A stretch of DNA of 64,000 bases, taken from positions 62,001 through 126,000 of the forward strand of contig CALYQJ010000002.1 of assembly GCA_945285405.1 (NCBI GenBank), written 5' to 3'. The DNA is from an uncultured Lactobacillaceae bacterium (lineage in GTDB: Bacteria; Bacillota; Bacilli; Lactobacillales; Lactobacillaceae). Made by a program: the position numbers and the translations under genes. Position 1 is the stretch's first letter; each line of letters begins with the position of its first letter. This document shows, in pieces, positions 30,959 to 40,234 of the stretch. The notes beneath the pieces were generated by a model. The model was given only the letters and a program-made list of their open reading frames with translations, was not told the origin of the DNA and ran no database searches.

Positions 30959-31029
30959 AATTTACGTTTAGGGTTTAACCCCCTACAATGGAAAAGGTTA
31001 CCATTTTTTTCCAAAATAAACAATAGTAA
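30959..31029 (-). promoter_or_regulatory. ptsHI promoter/leader with dyad symmetry
   Basis: On the minus strand TTGTTT (about 31025-31020), a 17-base spacer and TAACCT preceded by TGG (extended -10) form a candidate promoter. It contains the dyad TGGAAAA-N11-TTTTCCA with GGTAACC at its centre. Immediately downstream is TAGGG-N7-CCCTA. The dyads could be an operator or RNA hairpins in the 5' leader. No cre consensus is present. Confidence 0.4.
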
Positions 31030-31057
31030 AAAGTTGACTTAAAAATGAAGAAGTCAT
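30998..31057 (-). CDS. Possible 19-codon leader peptide upstream of ptsH
   Basis: A short ORF with a proper AGGAG eight bases before its ATG encodes MTSSFLSQLFTIVYFGKKW, hydrophobic with a basic end. It lies between the 60-residue gene (31095-31277) and ptsH and overlaps the candidate ptsHI promoter. A perfect 6-bp hairpin (CAATCT/AGATTG, 31070-31087) precedes its ribosome site. I do not recognise the peptide. It may be a leader peptide or chance; ribosome-site spacing is the only support. Confidence 0.28.
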   Translation of the reverse strand: MTSSFLSQLFTIVYFGKKW

Positions 31058-31094
31058 GAATTAAACTCCTCAATCTTGCCCTAGATTGCCACTT

Positions 31095-31277
31095 TTAATT
31101 TTTAGGTACATAATGATAAATTATATTGCCTCCTTTTAAAGCCTTACCAACAATTTCACCATGATGAGGATTAGCTAACCAAGCCTGATGAAAAGGCAAA
31201 AATTGATCATGTTTAATTAAAATTTCTTTTTGCGGATCTGCTAATAATTCATTAATTAATTTTTGATAATCTTGCAA
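31095..31277 (-). CDS. Small conserved-type hypothetical protein (60 residues)
   Basis: This 60-residue protein of unknown function has no membrane segment or cysteine motif. The middle reads HDQFLPFHQAWL and the end GGNIIYHYVPKN. It resembles short cytoplasmic proteins found in other lactobacilli, but I can assign no role. It starts at TTG behind a GAGG about 10 bases away. A candidate promoter TTGTGT-17-TATTAA lies in the region divergent from clpE. No terminator separates it from the ptsHI leader, so read-through into ptsHI is possible. Confidence 0.6.
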   Translation of the reverse strand: MQDYQKLINELLADPQKEILIKHDQFLPFHQAWLANPHHGEIVGKALKGGNIIYHYVPKN

Positions 31278-31326
31278 AAATTATGCCTCATTTCTAATTG
31301 GAATTAAACAAATTTAATAACCTTTT

Positions 31327-31354
31327 TTGATATAATACACAAATATTATATAAT
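31327..31354 (+). promoter_or_regulatory. SigA-type promoter upstream of the clpE leader
   Basis: TTGATA (31327-31332), a 16-base spacer and a perfect TATAAT (31349-31354) point toward clpE but lie 200 bases before its start. Transcription from about 31361 would first make the structured segment annotated next. Confidence 0.6.
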
Positions 31355-31360
31355 GGGAAT

Positions 31361-31487
31361 CCTAAATGCTATAACAGTTTTTAAAATTAATTATCCAGTA
31401 TTTAAAAGTTTTAGATAATTAATAATTTGTTAACTTTTTTTTGCTAAAAAGCCTATATTTTTCTTCAAAAAAAACTGTTTTTTTTTT
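31361..31487 (+). ncRNA. Candidate structured non-coding RNA or leader upstream of clpE
   Basis: From the predicted start near 31361 the transcript contains two nested inverted repeats. AACAGTTTTT (31373-31382) pairs with AAAAACTGTT (31470-31479), and ATTAATTATC (31386-31395) pairs with GATAATTAAT (31414-31423). The distal arm runs straight into ten Ts (31478-31487). Promoter, fold and U tract are collinear, as expected for a roughly 125-nt independent RNA or an attenuated clpE leader. The stems are AT-rich, so stability is modest. It matches no RNA family I know. Confidence 0.35.
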
Positions 31488-31498
31488 AATATTAGTTA

Positions 31499-31526
31499 TA
31501 TACTAGTAATGTCAAGAAAGGTCAAA
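31499..31526 (+). promoter_or_regulatory. CtsR operator and -10 box of clpE
   Basis: The direct repeat at 31510-31526, TGTCAAGAAAGGTCAAA, matches the CtsR heptad consensus (GGTCAAA-NAN-GGTCAAA) at all but two positions. It sits just after the -10-like TATACT (31499-31504). CtsR bound here would block transcription, and heat or protein stress would release it. This supports assigning the downstream gene as clpE of the CtsR regulon. Confidence 0.85.
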
Positions 31527-31557
31527 CTTTTTTGATCTCTTATGAAAGGAGTCGCAA

Positions 31558-33771
31558 TTGAATATGATTTGTCAAAATTGTAAGCAACGACCCGCGACAA
31601 TTCATCTTTTTGCCAATGAAAATGGTCAAAAGAAAGAATTAGACCTTTGCCAAATTTGCTATCAACAACTTAAAGAACAGCAAATTCGAGATACGGCAAA
31701 TAATAGAAGTTTTGATCCTAATAATATTTTAGAAAACTTTTTTAAAGAAGCTGCAACTAATTCTAATATGCAAGAACCCGGTGGAATGGAGAATAATACT
31801 ACCGCTGCCCAAGGAACTAATACAAACACTAATAACAACCAGTTAAGCAGCTTTTTGGGAAAATTTGGTGTAGATTTAACTGAACAGGCTCGTAATGGCA
31901 AAATTGATCCTGTTATTGGTCGTGACCAGGAAATCTCTCGTGTCATTGAAATTTTGAACCGAAGAACGAAGAATAATCCTGTTTTAATTGGAGAAGCTGG
32001 TGTAGGAAAAACTGCTGTAGTTGAAGGATTAGCAGAAAGAATTGCTGAAGGTAAAGTACCACAAAAATTACAAAATCGACGTATTGTTCGTTTAGATGTA
32101 GTTTCTTTGGTACAAGGTACTGGCATTCGCGGCCAATTTGAACAACGAATGCAACAATTAATTGATGAACTTAACCGTAATCGTTCTATTATTTTATTCA
32201 TTGATGAAATCCATGAAATCGTCGGAGCCGGAAATGCCGAAGGAGGAATGGATGCTGGCAATGTTTTAAAACCAGCTTTATCCAGAGGAGATTTACAGAT
32301 TGTCGGTGCAACTACATCAAATGAATATAGAACAATTGAAAAAGATTCAGCTTTAGCTCGTCGATTACAAGCAGTTAAAGTAAATGAACCTAGCGTTGAA
32401 GAATCTATTAAGATCTTAAAGGGATTACAAAAAAGATACGAAGATTATCATCATGTTCATTATACTCCAGAAGCAATTAAAGCAGCAGTTACTTTATCGA
32501 ACCGCTACATTCAGGATCGATTTTTGCCAGATAAAGCAATAGACTTAATGGATGAAAGTGGCTCTCAAAAAAATTTATTAATTGACGTTATCGATCCTCA
32601 AGTTATTGAAAATCAAATTAAAGAAGTAGAAGATAAAAAGAGTCAAGCTTTACATGAGGAAGATTATGAAAAAGCGGCTTATTATCGTGATCAAGAAAAT
32701 AAACTTAAAAAATCCCAAAAATCTGATACTGATAAATTACAGCAACGGCCGGAAATAACTGAAAAAGATATTGAAAAAATTGTTGAGCGAATGACAAATA
32801 TACCAGTAGGTGATCTTCAATCAAAAGAGCAACAACAACTAAAAGATCTAGCTTCTGATCTGAAAAAGAATGTAATTGGTCAGGATGAAGCCGTTGATAA
32901 GGTTGCTCGAGCTATTCGACGTAACCGTATTGGTTTTAATAAGAATGGACGTCCTATTGGCTCTTTCCTTTTTGTTGGACCAACTGGAGTTGGAAAAACT
33001 GAATTAGCTAGACAACTTGCCAAAGCATTATTTGGAACCACTGAATCAATGATTCGTTTTGATATGTCCGAATACATGGAAAAATTTTCAGTATCAAAAT
33101 TAATTGGCTCCCCTCCAGGATATGTTGGATATGAAGAAGCTGGCCAATTAACTGAACAAGTACGGCGTAATCCGTATAGTTTAATTTTATTAGATGAAGT
33201 TGAAAAAGCCCATCCTGATGTTCTCAATATGTTCTTACAAATTCTAGACGATGGTAGATTAACTGATTCTCAAGGCCGAACTGTTAGTTTTAAGGATACA
33301 ATCATTATTATGACTTCTAATGCAGGTCAAGGTATTGCTGAAGCAAGTGTCGGATTTGGAGCAACAAAATCTGGTACTACTCATTCAATTTTAGCTCAAC
33401 TTTCTGATTACTTTAAACCAGAATTTTTAAATCGCTTTGATGACATCGTTGAATTCAAGAGTTTAAGTAAAAAAGATTTACTAAAAATTGTTGATTTAAT
33501 GTTAGCTCAAACTAATGCTGAAATTAATACACATGGTATTTCAATTCATGTAACTGATCCGGCAAAAGAAAAAATTGTTGACCTTGGTTACAATCCAAAA
33601 ATGGGAGCACGTCCTTTAAGACGGGTCATTCAAGAACAGATTGAAGATAAAGTCGCTGATTTCTATTTAGATCATCCTCAAAATACCGAAATTGAAGTAA
33701 GAGTAAATAACGGTAACATTGTAGTTAATACAATCAATAAAACTGAAAATAGCAAAAAAACAAAAAATTAG
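31558..33771 (+). CDS. clpE: ATP-dependent Clp protease ATP-binding subunit ClpE
   Basis: This 737-residue Hsp100 unfoldase feeds proteins to ClpP. The N-terminal zinc finger (C5xxC8 and C31xxC34) is the ClpE hallmark. It is followed by a flexible Asn/Thr linker (about 70-95), AAA domain 1 with GEAGVGKT, a UVR-type coiled linker (about 355-385), AAA domain 2 with GPTGVGKT and the C-terminal ClpB/D2-small domain. The TTG start has AAAGGAG six bases upstream. The in-frame ATG two codons later would be too far from it. Controlled by the CtsR box just upstream. Confidence 0.95.
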   Translation: MNMICQNCKQRPATIHLFANENGQKKELDLCQICYQQLKEQQIRDTANNRSFDPNNILENFFKEAATNSNMQEPGGMENNTTAAQGTNTNTNNNQLSSFLGKFGVDLTEQARNGKIDPVIGRDQEISRVIEILNRRTKNNPVLIGEAGVGKTAVVEGLAERIAEGKVPQKLQNRRIVRLDVVSLVQGTGIRGQFEQRMQQLIDELNRNRSIILFIDEIHEIVGAGNAEGGMDAGNVLKPALSRGDLQIVGATTSNEYRTIEKDSALARRLQAVKVNEPSVEESIKILKGLQKRYEDYHHVHYTPEAIKAAVTLSNRYIQDRFLPDKAIDLMDESGSQKNLLIDVIDPQVIENQIKEVEDKKSQALHEEDYEKAAYYRDQENKLKKSQKSDTDKLQQRPEITEKDIEKIVERMTNIPVGDLQSKEQQQLKDLASDLKKNVIGQDEAVDKVARAIRRNRIGFNKNGRPIGSFLFVGPTGVGKTELARQLAKALFGTTESMIRFDMSEYMEKFSVSKLIGSPPGYVGYEEAGQLTEQVRRNPYSLILLDEVEKAHPDVLNMFLQILDDGRLTDSQGRTVSFKDTIIIMTSNAGQGIAEASVGFGATKSGTTHSILAQLSDYFKPEFLNRFDDIVEFKSLSKKDLLKIVDLMLAQTNAEINTHGISIHVTDPAKEKIVDLGYNPKMGARPLRRVIQEQIEDKVADFYLDHPQNTEIEVRVNNGNIVVNTINKTENSKKTKN

Positions 33772-33795
33772 AAAATGTTGTTGGAGAACTCGATC

Positions 33796-34074
33796 ATGAA
33801 ACTAATAAATACAACCAATTCCTATTCTCAATTAGTGGAGAGCCAACTACTTAATACTGATGCTAAGTTAATTAAAGTTTATTCTTTAGGCCGTACAATG
33901 GTAGTTTATACAGAACGACCACAAATTATTGAAATAGTCTTAGAAAACAAAGATCGTAATGTTCAAGGGTCAGAAATTATGCAAGTTATTAATGAACTTT
34001 TGAATGAGAAATCACGAGAAAATTATACTATTGTAAAAAGCAAGGGATTGGTTGAAATATCAGCGCAGATTTAA
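33796..34074 (+). CDS. DUF1827 family protein
   Basis: This protein of about 92 residues belongs to DUF1827, a small cytoplasmic family of lactic acid bacteria without known function. It starts MKLINTTNSYSQLVESQL and contains the family segment KVYSLGRTMVVYTE. I use ATG 33796 because GGAGAA lies about nine bases upstream; the earlier ATG at 33775 lacks a ribosome site. It begins about 24 bases after the clpE stop and shares its terminator, so it should be induced with clpE by CtsR release. A stress role is an inference from that linkage. Confidence 0.82.
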   Translation: MKLINTTNSYSQLVESQLLNTDAKLIKVYSLGRTMVVYTERPQIIEIVLENKDRNVQGSEIMQVINELLNEKSRENYTIVKSKGLVEISAQI

Positions 34075-34103
34075 TTCTTCAACCGACTCTCTTTTTAAAA
34101 AAT

Positions 34104-34141
34104 AAAAAAGATAAAAATCATAAAGATTTTTATCTTTTTTT
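34104..34141. terminator. Bidirectional terminator between DUF1827 gene and prfC
   Basis: AAAAAGATAAAAATC pairs with GATTTTTATCTTTTT across a five-base loop. There are T runs on the plus strand and A runs (T on minus) on the other side. It can end both the clpE and prfC transcripts. Confidence 0.85.
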
Positions 34142-34203
34142 ATACTTAATTTAATAAAAATTATTATATCTAAAGCTTAATTAAAAATAATAATATTTAT
34201 TGA

Positions 34204-35769
34204 CTAAAGTTTTTTAATTAATTTAATTTTCGGATGTTTATCTTGATACCAACTTAAAGCAAAATTATTTTCAAATAGAAAAAGATAATCATTATGAATA
34301 TCTTGAACTAACAGATTGCGGCTGGAAGAGTCATATTCTTCTACTTTAGATCCATCTAACCATCGAGCGATTCTTTTCCCCATAGGAATTAATTCTACTT
34401 CACTATTATATTCATTAATCATTCGAAAAGTAAAAACTTCAAATTGCAGTTGACCCACTGCTCCTAAAATATAATCACCGGTAGAAACTTCTTTAAATAA
34501 TTGCACCGATCCTTCAGAAACTAATTGATTGACTCCTTTGTGATAAGATTTTTGTTTCATTACATTTTTAGCACGTACACGACAAAACAATTCAGGTGTA
34601 AATGTAGGTAATGGCGGATAGACTAGTTCTTTTTTGCCAGTATGAATTGTATCGCCAATTTGATAATTTCCGTTATCAAATAAGCCAATAATATCACCAG
34701 CAATTGCAGCTTCGACCTGCTCATTACTACCTGTTTGATTTATTGTTGATGAATTTAATTTTAAAAATTTACCACTACGTTCATTTTTAACTTCAATACC
34801 TTTTGTAAATTCACCTGAACAGATTCTAATAAATGCAATTCGATCGCGGTGATGTGGATTCATATTAGCCTGAATTTTAAAAACAAATGCTGAAAATTCA
34901 GAATCATTAGGATCTATATTTTGTTCAGCAAGATCTTGATGAGCTGACGGACTAGGAGCCAATTGTATAAATTCATCTAAAAATGTTTTTACACCAAAAT
35001 TAGTCAAAGCTGACCCAAAAAAAATTGGAGTCTGTTTACCCACTGCTACTTTAGCAGAATCAAACTTATTACCAGCTTCTTTTAATAAACTTACATCAGC
35101 AAAAGCTTCTTGATAAATAGCTTCTTTAAAACGTGGATCATTTTTTGCTTTAGCTAAAGGTATCATTTCAATCTTGTTTTGCGGTAAATTTAATTCCAAA
35201 CGATTTTTTGTAATATTATAAATTCCTCGAAAATTTTTACCCATACCAATAGGCCAATTCATTGGATAACCTTCAATCCCTAAGGTATTTTCAATTTCAT
35301 CTACTAAGTCCATTGGTTCTCTACCTTCACGGTCAAGTTTATTTATGAAGGTAAATAAAGGAATACCTCGCTCTTTAGTTACTTTAAATAGTTTTTTAGT
35401 TTGTGCTTCAATTCCTTTAGCTGCATCAATTACCATAACGGCTGAATCAACTGCTGAAAGAGTTCGATAAGTATCCTCCGAAAAGTCTTCATGGCCAGGA
35501 GTATCCAATAAATTTATTTTACAACCACCATAATTAAATTCTAATACAGTACTTGTAACCGAAATCCCTCGCTTTTTTTCAATTTCCATCCAATCTGATT
35601 GAGCAAATTTTCCTGTTTTTTTCCCTTTAACTGTTCCAGCGGTCCTAATTACATTACCTGCTAATAAAAATTGTTCTGTAATCGTTGTTTTACCGGCATC
35701 AGGATGAGAAATTATCGCAAAAGTCCGTCTTTTCTTAACTTCATTATTTAAATTTTTTTTAATTTTCAT
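34204..35769 (-). CDS. prfC: Peptide chain release factor 3
   Basis: This 521-residue translational GTPase recycles release factors 1 and 2 from the ribosome. The G-domain is intact: [13 protein letters not shown] (G1, about 20-32), [12 protein letters not shown] (G3) and [10 protein letters not shown] (G4). Domain II and the C-terminal RF3 domain follow, with normal length. A 23-base gap separates it from the upstream CNNM/CorC-type gene, so it may be third in a transcript starting at the AI-2E-family gene (38231). Confidence 0.95.
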   Translation of the reverse strand: MKIKKNLNNEVKKRRTFAIISHPDAGKTTITEQFLLAGNVIRTAGTVKGKKTGKFAQSDWMEIEKKRGISVTSTVLEFNYGGCKINLLDTPGHEDFSEDTYRTLSAVDSAVMVIDAAKGIEAQTKKLFKVTKERGIPLFTFINKLDREGREPMDLVDEIENTLGIEGYPMNWPIGMGKNFRGIYNITKNRLELNLPQNKIEMIPLAKAKNDPRFKEAIYQEAFADVSLLKEAGNKFDSAKVAVGKQTPIFFGSALTNFGVKTFLDEFIQLAPSPSAHQDLAEQNIDPNDSEFSAFVFKIQANMNPHHRDRIAFIRICSGEFTKGIEVKNERSGKFLKLNSSTINQTGSNEQVEAAIAGDIIGLFDNGNYQIGDTIHTGKKELVYPPLPTFTPELFCRVRAKNVMKQKSYHKGVNQLVSEGSVQLFKEVSTGDYILGAVGQLQFEVFTFRMINEYNSEVELIPMGKRIARWLDGSKVEEYDSSSRNLLVQDIHNDYLFLFENNFALSWYQDKHPKIKLIKKL

Positions 35770-35792
35770 ATCTCTTTTCTATATTTATATTC

Positions 35793-37103
35793 TTATATTT
35801 CTTTTTTAAAAGGTGTTTTTTCAACTTGCAAATTAATTAAACGTGAACCATTAACCCATCCTGTAGTTATTTTTAAATTATCTTCGGTAACTGTTAAATG
35901 TTGAGCATTACGCGGAATACGCCCCAACTTTTTAATAATATAACCCGCAATAGTATCAACTTCATCATCAGAAAAGTTAACTTTAAAAAGTTCATTAAAA
36001 TCATCTAATGGCATAATTCCTTTGACTAAATAATGGTTTTTGTCAATTTGTCGATAAACAGCATCGGCTGAATCAGTCTCGTCATTAATTTCTCCAACAA
36101 TTTCTTCTACTAAGTCTTCAATTGTTAAAATACCAGTAACTCCACCATATTCATCTAACAAAATAGCCATTTGTTGCCGAGCCTCTCGTAAGTTATTTAA
36201 AAGTTTATCTGTTCTAATAGTTTCTGGTGCAAAATATGGCTTAATCATTAATTCAGCAATATTTAAATTATTAAAACCATTTTGAAATCCATAATCTAAT
36301 AATGATCTCACGGTAATAATGCCGACAATATCATCCCGATTATTTTGATAAACTGGTACTCTCGAATAAATTTTATGAACAATTAAATCAACATTCTTCC
36401 TTGGTTCATCTAACAAATTTATCATAAAAGTATCTGTACGAGGAGTCATAATTTCTCGAGCCATTTTAGATTGAAGGCTAAAAACTCCTTCCATCATATT
36501 AAATTCATCAGAAGCCAAAGTGCCACTTTGACGACCACTTTCTATTAGATTTATCATTTCTTCACGAGTTAAAACTTCACTTTCTTTTTTATTATATTGT
36601 CCAGTAATTTTTAATAAGGCATTAGTTGTAGCAGATAGCAACCATACAAAAGGTCTAAAAATATGACCAACAAAAGAAATAGGCAATACAAATGCTCTAG
36701 CTACCCCTTCAGTATTTCGAACTGCTAATTGTTTTGGATACAACTCTCCAAAAACTAAACTAAAAAATGATAAAAGTAATGTAACAATTATGATAGAAGC
36801 TTCATGAGCCCAACTAACGTTACCAAAAATTACTTGAACATATTCTGCTAATCCAGTAGCTGCACTAGCTGAAGAAAGAAAACCAGCAAAAGTAATACCT
36901 ACTTGAATAATTGCTAAAAAATCACTAGAATCATCAACAATTTTCAACAAAGCTTTTGTTTTCTTATCTTGAGGGCCTGAAGCTAGTTTAGCTTTATTAA
37001 CTGATACTACTGCTAATTCTGCCGCCGAAAAGATTGCATTAATAATTGTTAAAACTAAAATTAAAATTAACTGTCCGATTATGGCTTCAGTAGAAGCTTT
37101 CAT
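35793..37103 (-). CDS. CNNM/CorC-type membrane protein (hemolysin family)
   Basis: This 436-residue protein has a DUF21/CNNM membrane domain (about residues 1-200, four hydrophobic segments), two CBS domains (about 215-340, containing MTPRTDTFMINL and LLDEYGGVTGILTIEDLVEEIVG), and the C-terminal CorC/HlyC transporter-associated domain. Homologues (YhdP/YugS-type) take part in magnesium or sodium-coupled divalent cation export; hemolysin is a legacy name. Its ATG starts immediately after the stop of the AI-2E-family gene. The ion is inferred from family only. Confidence 0.88.
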   Translation of the reverse strand: MKASTEAIIGQLILILVLTIINAIFSAAELAVVSVNKAKLASGPQDKKTKALLKIVDDSSDFLAIIQVGITFAGFLSSASAATGLAEYVQVIFGNVSWAHEASIIIVTLLLSFFSLVFGELYPKQLAVRNTEGVARAFVLPISFVGHIFRPFVWLLSATTNALLKITGQYNKKESEVLTREEMINLIESGRQSGTLASDEFNMMEGVFSLQSKMAREIMTPRTDTFMINLLDEPRKNVDLIVHKIYSRVPVYQNNRDDIVGIITVRSLLDYGFQNGFNNLNIAELMIKPYFAPETIRTDKLLNNLREARQQMAILLDEYGGVTGILTIEDLVEEIVGEINDETDSADAVYRQIDKNHYLVKGIMPLDDFNELFKVNFSDDEVDTIAGYIIKKLGRIPRNAQHLTVTEDNLKITTGWVNGSRLINLQVEKTPFKKEI

Positions 37104-38231
37104 TTAAACTCCTTGATTATTTTTAAAAAGTGATAGTTGCCGAGAACCCTTTTTGAAATTGGTTTTTTTAAAGATATGGTAAACATAAGTAACTAAAGTT
37201 TTTAGAATTCCGTAAGTCGGAACAACTAAAACGGTACCCATAAAGCCAAATAAATTACTTGCAACATACAATAACAAGATAATAGTTAAAGGATGAATTT
37301 TTAGGTTACGAGCAATTAGATGAGGATAAACAAAATTTCCATCAATTTGAGAAACGATAATAACTACTAATATTACTGCTAATACTTCTTTAAAAGAAAT
37401 GGTCATAGCAATAAGCAAAGCAGGAATAATTGCTAACATAGATCCAATATAAGGAACTAAAGTAAAAATCCCAGCAATAAATCCAAGTAAAAAAGTATAA
37501 GGCATTCTAATTATTGAATATCCAATAAAAATAGCAACACCAACAAACAATCCCTCCATCAATTGTCCATACAAATATAATTGAATTGTATTTCCCATTT
37601 TATAAAGTAAATCACTAATATATTTACGAATTGATTTAGGAAAAATACGAGTCACGCTACCAACAAACTTATTTCCATCAATTAAGAAGTAAACTAAAAT
37701 TACAGGTATAGAAAAAATTGTAAACATTACCCCACCAATATTAGTAACTACTTGCACCCCACTAGTAGAAACAAAATTTACAACTCCATTAATCACTTTT
37801 CTTAAATCAAATTTATTAAAGCCGTCATATAAATGATACTTTTGCACAAATTCATTTTGTAGAAGTTGATGATACCCTTTTTGTGCTTCAACAATAAGTT
37901 TAGGTAAATGACTAAAAATTTGGGTAGCTTGCTCAACAACATTAGGGACAATTGCAATAATTAAAGATGCAATAACTCCAATCAAAAGTAATAATGAAAA
38001 AGTAATACTTAAAGATTTAGGTACGTGATTTTTAACTAACCATTTAACTACTGGATTTAGTAAAAAGCTTAAAAAGCCTGCAATTAAAATTGGAACAAAA
38101 ATAATTGAAATAAACTTAATTATTGGTGAAAATATAAAGCTTATTTTCGTAAAAATAAATACGATACTTACTAAAATTAGTGTTTCTAAAGACCAAAATA
38201 ATAATGGGGAATTTTTAATTTTTGTAAACAT
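37104..38231 (-). CDS. AI-2E family transporter (second copy)
   Basis: This 375-residue protein has eight predicted membrane segments and is the paralogue of the gene at 5779-6987. It shares the layout of an N-terminal hairpin, an amphipathic region (about 110-150), the VYFLIDGNKFVGS stretch and a hydrophobic C-terminal half. The acidic tail of the first copy is replaced by a short basic one. Function is probably export of small solutes or ions. It abuts the CNNM/CorC gene without a gap. The divergent promoter space to 38281 holds TATAAT-like boxes. Confidence 0.85.
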   Translation of the reverse strand: MFTKIKNSPLLFWSLETLILVSIVFIFTKISFIFSPIIKFISIIFVPILIAGFLSFLLNPVVKWLVKNHVPKSLSITFSLLLLIGVIASLIIAIVPNVVEQATQIFSHLPKLIVEAQKGYHQLLQNEFVQKYHLYDGFNKFDLRKVINGVVNFVSTSGVQVVTNIGGVMFTIFSIPVILVYFLIDGNKFVGSVTRIFPKSIRKYISDLLYKMGNTIQLYLYGQLMEGLFVGVAIFIGYSIIRMPYTFLLGFIAGIFTLVPYIGSMLAIIPALLIAMTISFKEVLAVILVVIIVSQIDGNFVYPHLIARNLKIHPLTIILLLYVASNLFGFMGTVLVVPTYGILKTLVTYVYHIFKKTNFKKGSRQLSLFKNNQGV

Positions 38232-38295
38232 AGGGTTCCTTAAAGTATCTTATGAATTATAATTATAATACAATATTGACATGAAAGAGAATCAA

Positions 38296-38745
38296 ATGAA
38301 AATCCGTTTATTTTTCAAAACTTTATTGATGCTAGTTATACCCTACTGTTGCGCAGTTTTATTATTCGCAGGAATTTTTTTGGCAATTACTTTACATCAT
38401 AATTCATTGTGGCGACAAATTTTGGCTGCATTAGCATTCGGAATATTTATGTATTTCATAAGAATCCTAATGAAATACCCTATAAAAAATTTATATAAGA
38501 TTTGGTGTCACAGTTTTTCACTTAAACCTCGAAAAATTACAACATTTGCTAAAGTTGGATTTTTAATTGTCGACATTATAATTAGCTATTTTGCTATTAT
38601 TAATATTCAAAAAGTGATAAATTATAATACTATTGTAATTTACTTTAATGGTATTTGCTTTATCATATTATTTATCTCGCTTTTAATTGGAAATATAATT
38701 CCACCAAGTCTAGCAGTAATAGAAGATCACGGAAGTAATGATTAA
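38296..38745 (+). CDS. Small four-segment membrane protein, unknown function
   Basis: This protein of about 149 residues is strongly hydrophobic, with membrane segments near residues 8-32, 40-58, 84-104 and 112-135, separated by a basic loop (KLKPRK-like region about 70-82). I do not recognise a family. I use the second ATG (MKIRLFF) because AAAGAGAA lies before it; the ATG at 38281 sits directly behind an AT-rich -10-like region. It is a lone plus-strand gene between two minus-strand transcripts. The terminator at 38954 is 209 bases away, so its own end is unclear. Confidence 0.6.
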   Translation: MKIRLFFKTLLMLVIPYCCAVLLFAGIFLAITLHHNSLWRQILAALAFGIFMYFIRILMKYPIKNLYKIWCHSFSLKPRKITTFAKVGFLIVDIIISYFAIINIQKVINYNTIVIYFNGICFIILFISLLIGNIIPPSLAVIEDHGSND

Positions 38746-38953
38746 AAATCAAATTAATAAAAATAATAAATTTAAAAGCACAACGATCAACCTTACTAAA
38801 ATTTATCTAGAATAGTATGTAGACCAGTAATTTTTTTAATATTAATATTTTGTTTTAACATCAAACCATAATTTAAAAAAGTAATTTTTCTTTTACGGCT
38901 AATTACTACAAGATTATAACAAATTAACAGCTAGTGCTTAAAAATTATTTATC
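38746..38953. other. AT-rich convergent spacer
   Basis: About 200 bases between the small membrane-protein gene and the nag operon terminator. I see an AATATTAATATT palindrome near 38838 but no ORF with a ribosome site, no promoter pair and no clear hairpin with a T run. Confidence 0.5.
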
Positions 38954-39007
38954 AAAAAAATGCTAATGGGAATCAAATTTAGATTAAATTCAATTCCATT
39001 AGCATTT
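38954..39007 (-). terminator. Terminator of the gntR-agaS-nagA operon
   Basis: On the minus strand AAATGCTAATGGAAT pairs with ATTCCCATTAGCATTT (one bulged base) around a loop that can itself pair, followed by seven Ts. The stem is unusually long (about 15 bp). Confidence 0.85.
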
Positions 39008-39058
39008 ATTACTTTAAAGAATACTTATTATAGCCTAATCTATAAAGGTTAAAAGTTA

Positions 39059-40213
39059 TTAGACTCGGTAACGAGATTTTCCGTTTAAATAAGTCTCACT
39101 TAAAGTCATATCAGAATTTAAAACTAAAAAGTCAGCTGATTTATCAGGTGCAATTGATCCGCATTTATCTAAAATATTAGCACTTTTAGCAGGAACATAT
39201 GAAGCCATCATAATCGCTTCTTCTGGAGTTGCAATATTCCAATCAACTAAATTTTTTACTGCAACATTAAGTTGTAAAATACTTCCAGCTAAGTTATTAG
39301 ATCCCTTAAGTCTTGCCATTCCATCTTTCACATAAACGGGTAATTCACCTAACATATAATCCCCATCTGGCATCATACCAGCTTCCATACAATCAGTAAT
39401 TAAAGCAATATGTTCAGGACCTTTAAGGTCAATCAAAGCTTTTACCATTTCTTTTTGAACATGATGCCCATCACAAACTAATTCATCTGTGACATTGTTT
39501 AAAGCCATTGCTGCATTAGAAATAGAAGAATCATGGTGAGCTGGATCAGGCATTCCGTTAAAAGTATGTGTAAACATTGTTGCACCAGCTTCAATCCCCG
39601 CTTTTGCTTGATTAAAATTAGCACTTGAATGTCCTAAAGAAACTACTACTCCTTCTTTCACTACTTCACGAATAAATTCTTTAGAGCCTTTTCTTTCAGG
39701 TGCTAAAGAAATTTTATTCAAAATGCCATCAGATTCTTTTCGCCACTGATTGAATTGTTCCAGATCAGGGTCAAGAAGATACTTAGGATTTTCAGCTCCT
39801 GCATGCTCTGCAGTAAAGTAAGGGCCTTCGAAATGCAATCCTTGTATTTTAGCTCCAGTTTCTTCGCCATGATGAGCTCCAAACATCTTGCAAATCTTAG
39901 TTAAAGTATCAGCCCCTGCAGTATATGTTGTAGGTAACCAGCTAGTAACTCCTGAGCGTAAAAATCCCTCGGATAATCGATCAATTCCTGACCAATCACT
40001 TTTCATCACATCTTCTTTTAAAGAACCATGAACATGAGTATCAACCAATCCTGGAGCAATCCATTTATTGGGATATTCAACTATTTTACCATCAGGTTTT
40101 TCATCTTCTGGATAGTAAAAGCCAAATTTTCCATCGTCTTGAACTTCAAGATAACCACCTTGTTCTGTTGTATTCTCTAAAAAAAATTTATCAGCATGAA
40201 TATAATATGTCAT
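39059..40213 (-). CDS. nagA: N-acetylglucosamine-6-phosphate deacetylase
   Basis: This 384-residue amidohydrolase removes acetate from N-acetyl-amino-sugar 6-phosphates. The metal motif DTHVHG is near residue 57, the metal Glu in HFEGPYF near 129, the His in SLGHSSANF near 194, and the catalytic Asp in LITDCMEAGMM. Length is normal. It follows agaS by 21 bases and ends the operon. With AgaS rather than NagB as partner, the pathway may be N-acetylgalactosamine or mixed amino-sugar use. Confidence 0.95.
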   Translation of the reverse strand: MTYYIHADKFFLENTTEQGGYLEVQDDGKFGFYYPEDEKPDGKIVEYPNKWIAPGLVDTHVHGSLKEDVMKSDWSGIDRLSEGFLRSGVTSWLPTTYTAGADTLTKICKMFGAHHGEETGAKIQGLHFEGPYFTAEHAGAENPKYLLDPDLEQFNQWRKESDGILNKISLAPERKGSKEFIREVVKEGVVVSLGHSSANFNQAKAGIEAGATMFTHTFNGMPDPAHHDSSISNAAMALNNVTDELVCDGHHVQKEMVKALIDLKGPEHIALITDCMEAGMMPDGDYMLGELPVYVKDGMARLKGSNNLAGSILQLNVAVKNLVDWNIATPEEAIMMASYVPAKSANILDKCGSIAPDKSADFLVLNSDMTLSETYLNGKSRYRV

Positions 40214-40234
40214 TCTGTTTCTCCTATTATTATT

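Noticed and set aside
31542..31583. 13-codon ORF overlapping the clpE ribosome site
   Set aside because: It has no ribosome site of its own and simply spans the clpE initiation region in another frame.
31662..32261. 199-codon ORF antisense to clpE
   Set aside because: It lies wholly inside a well-supported gene, has no ribosome site and reads as a shadow of clpE codon usage.
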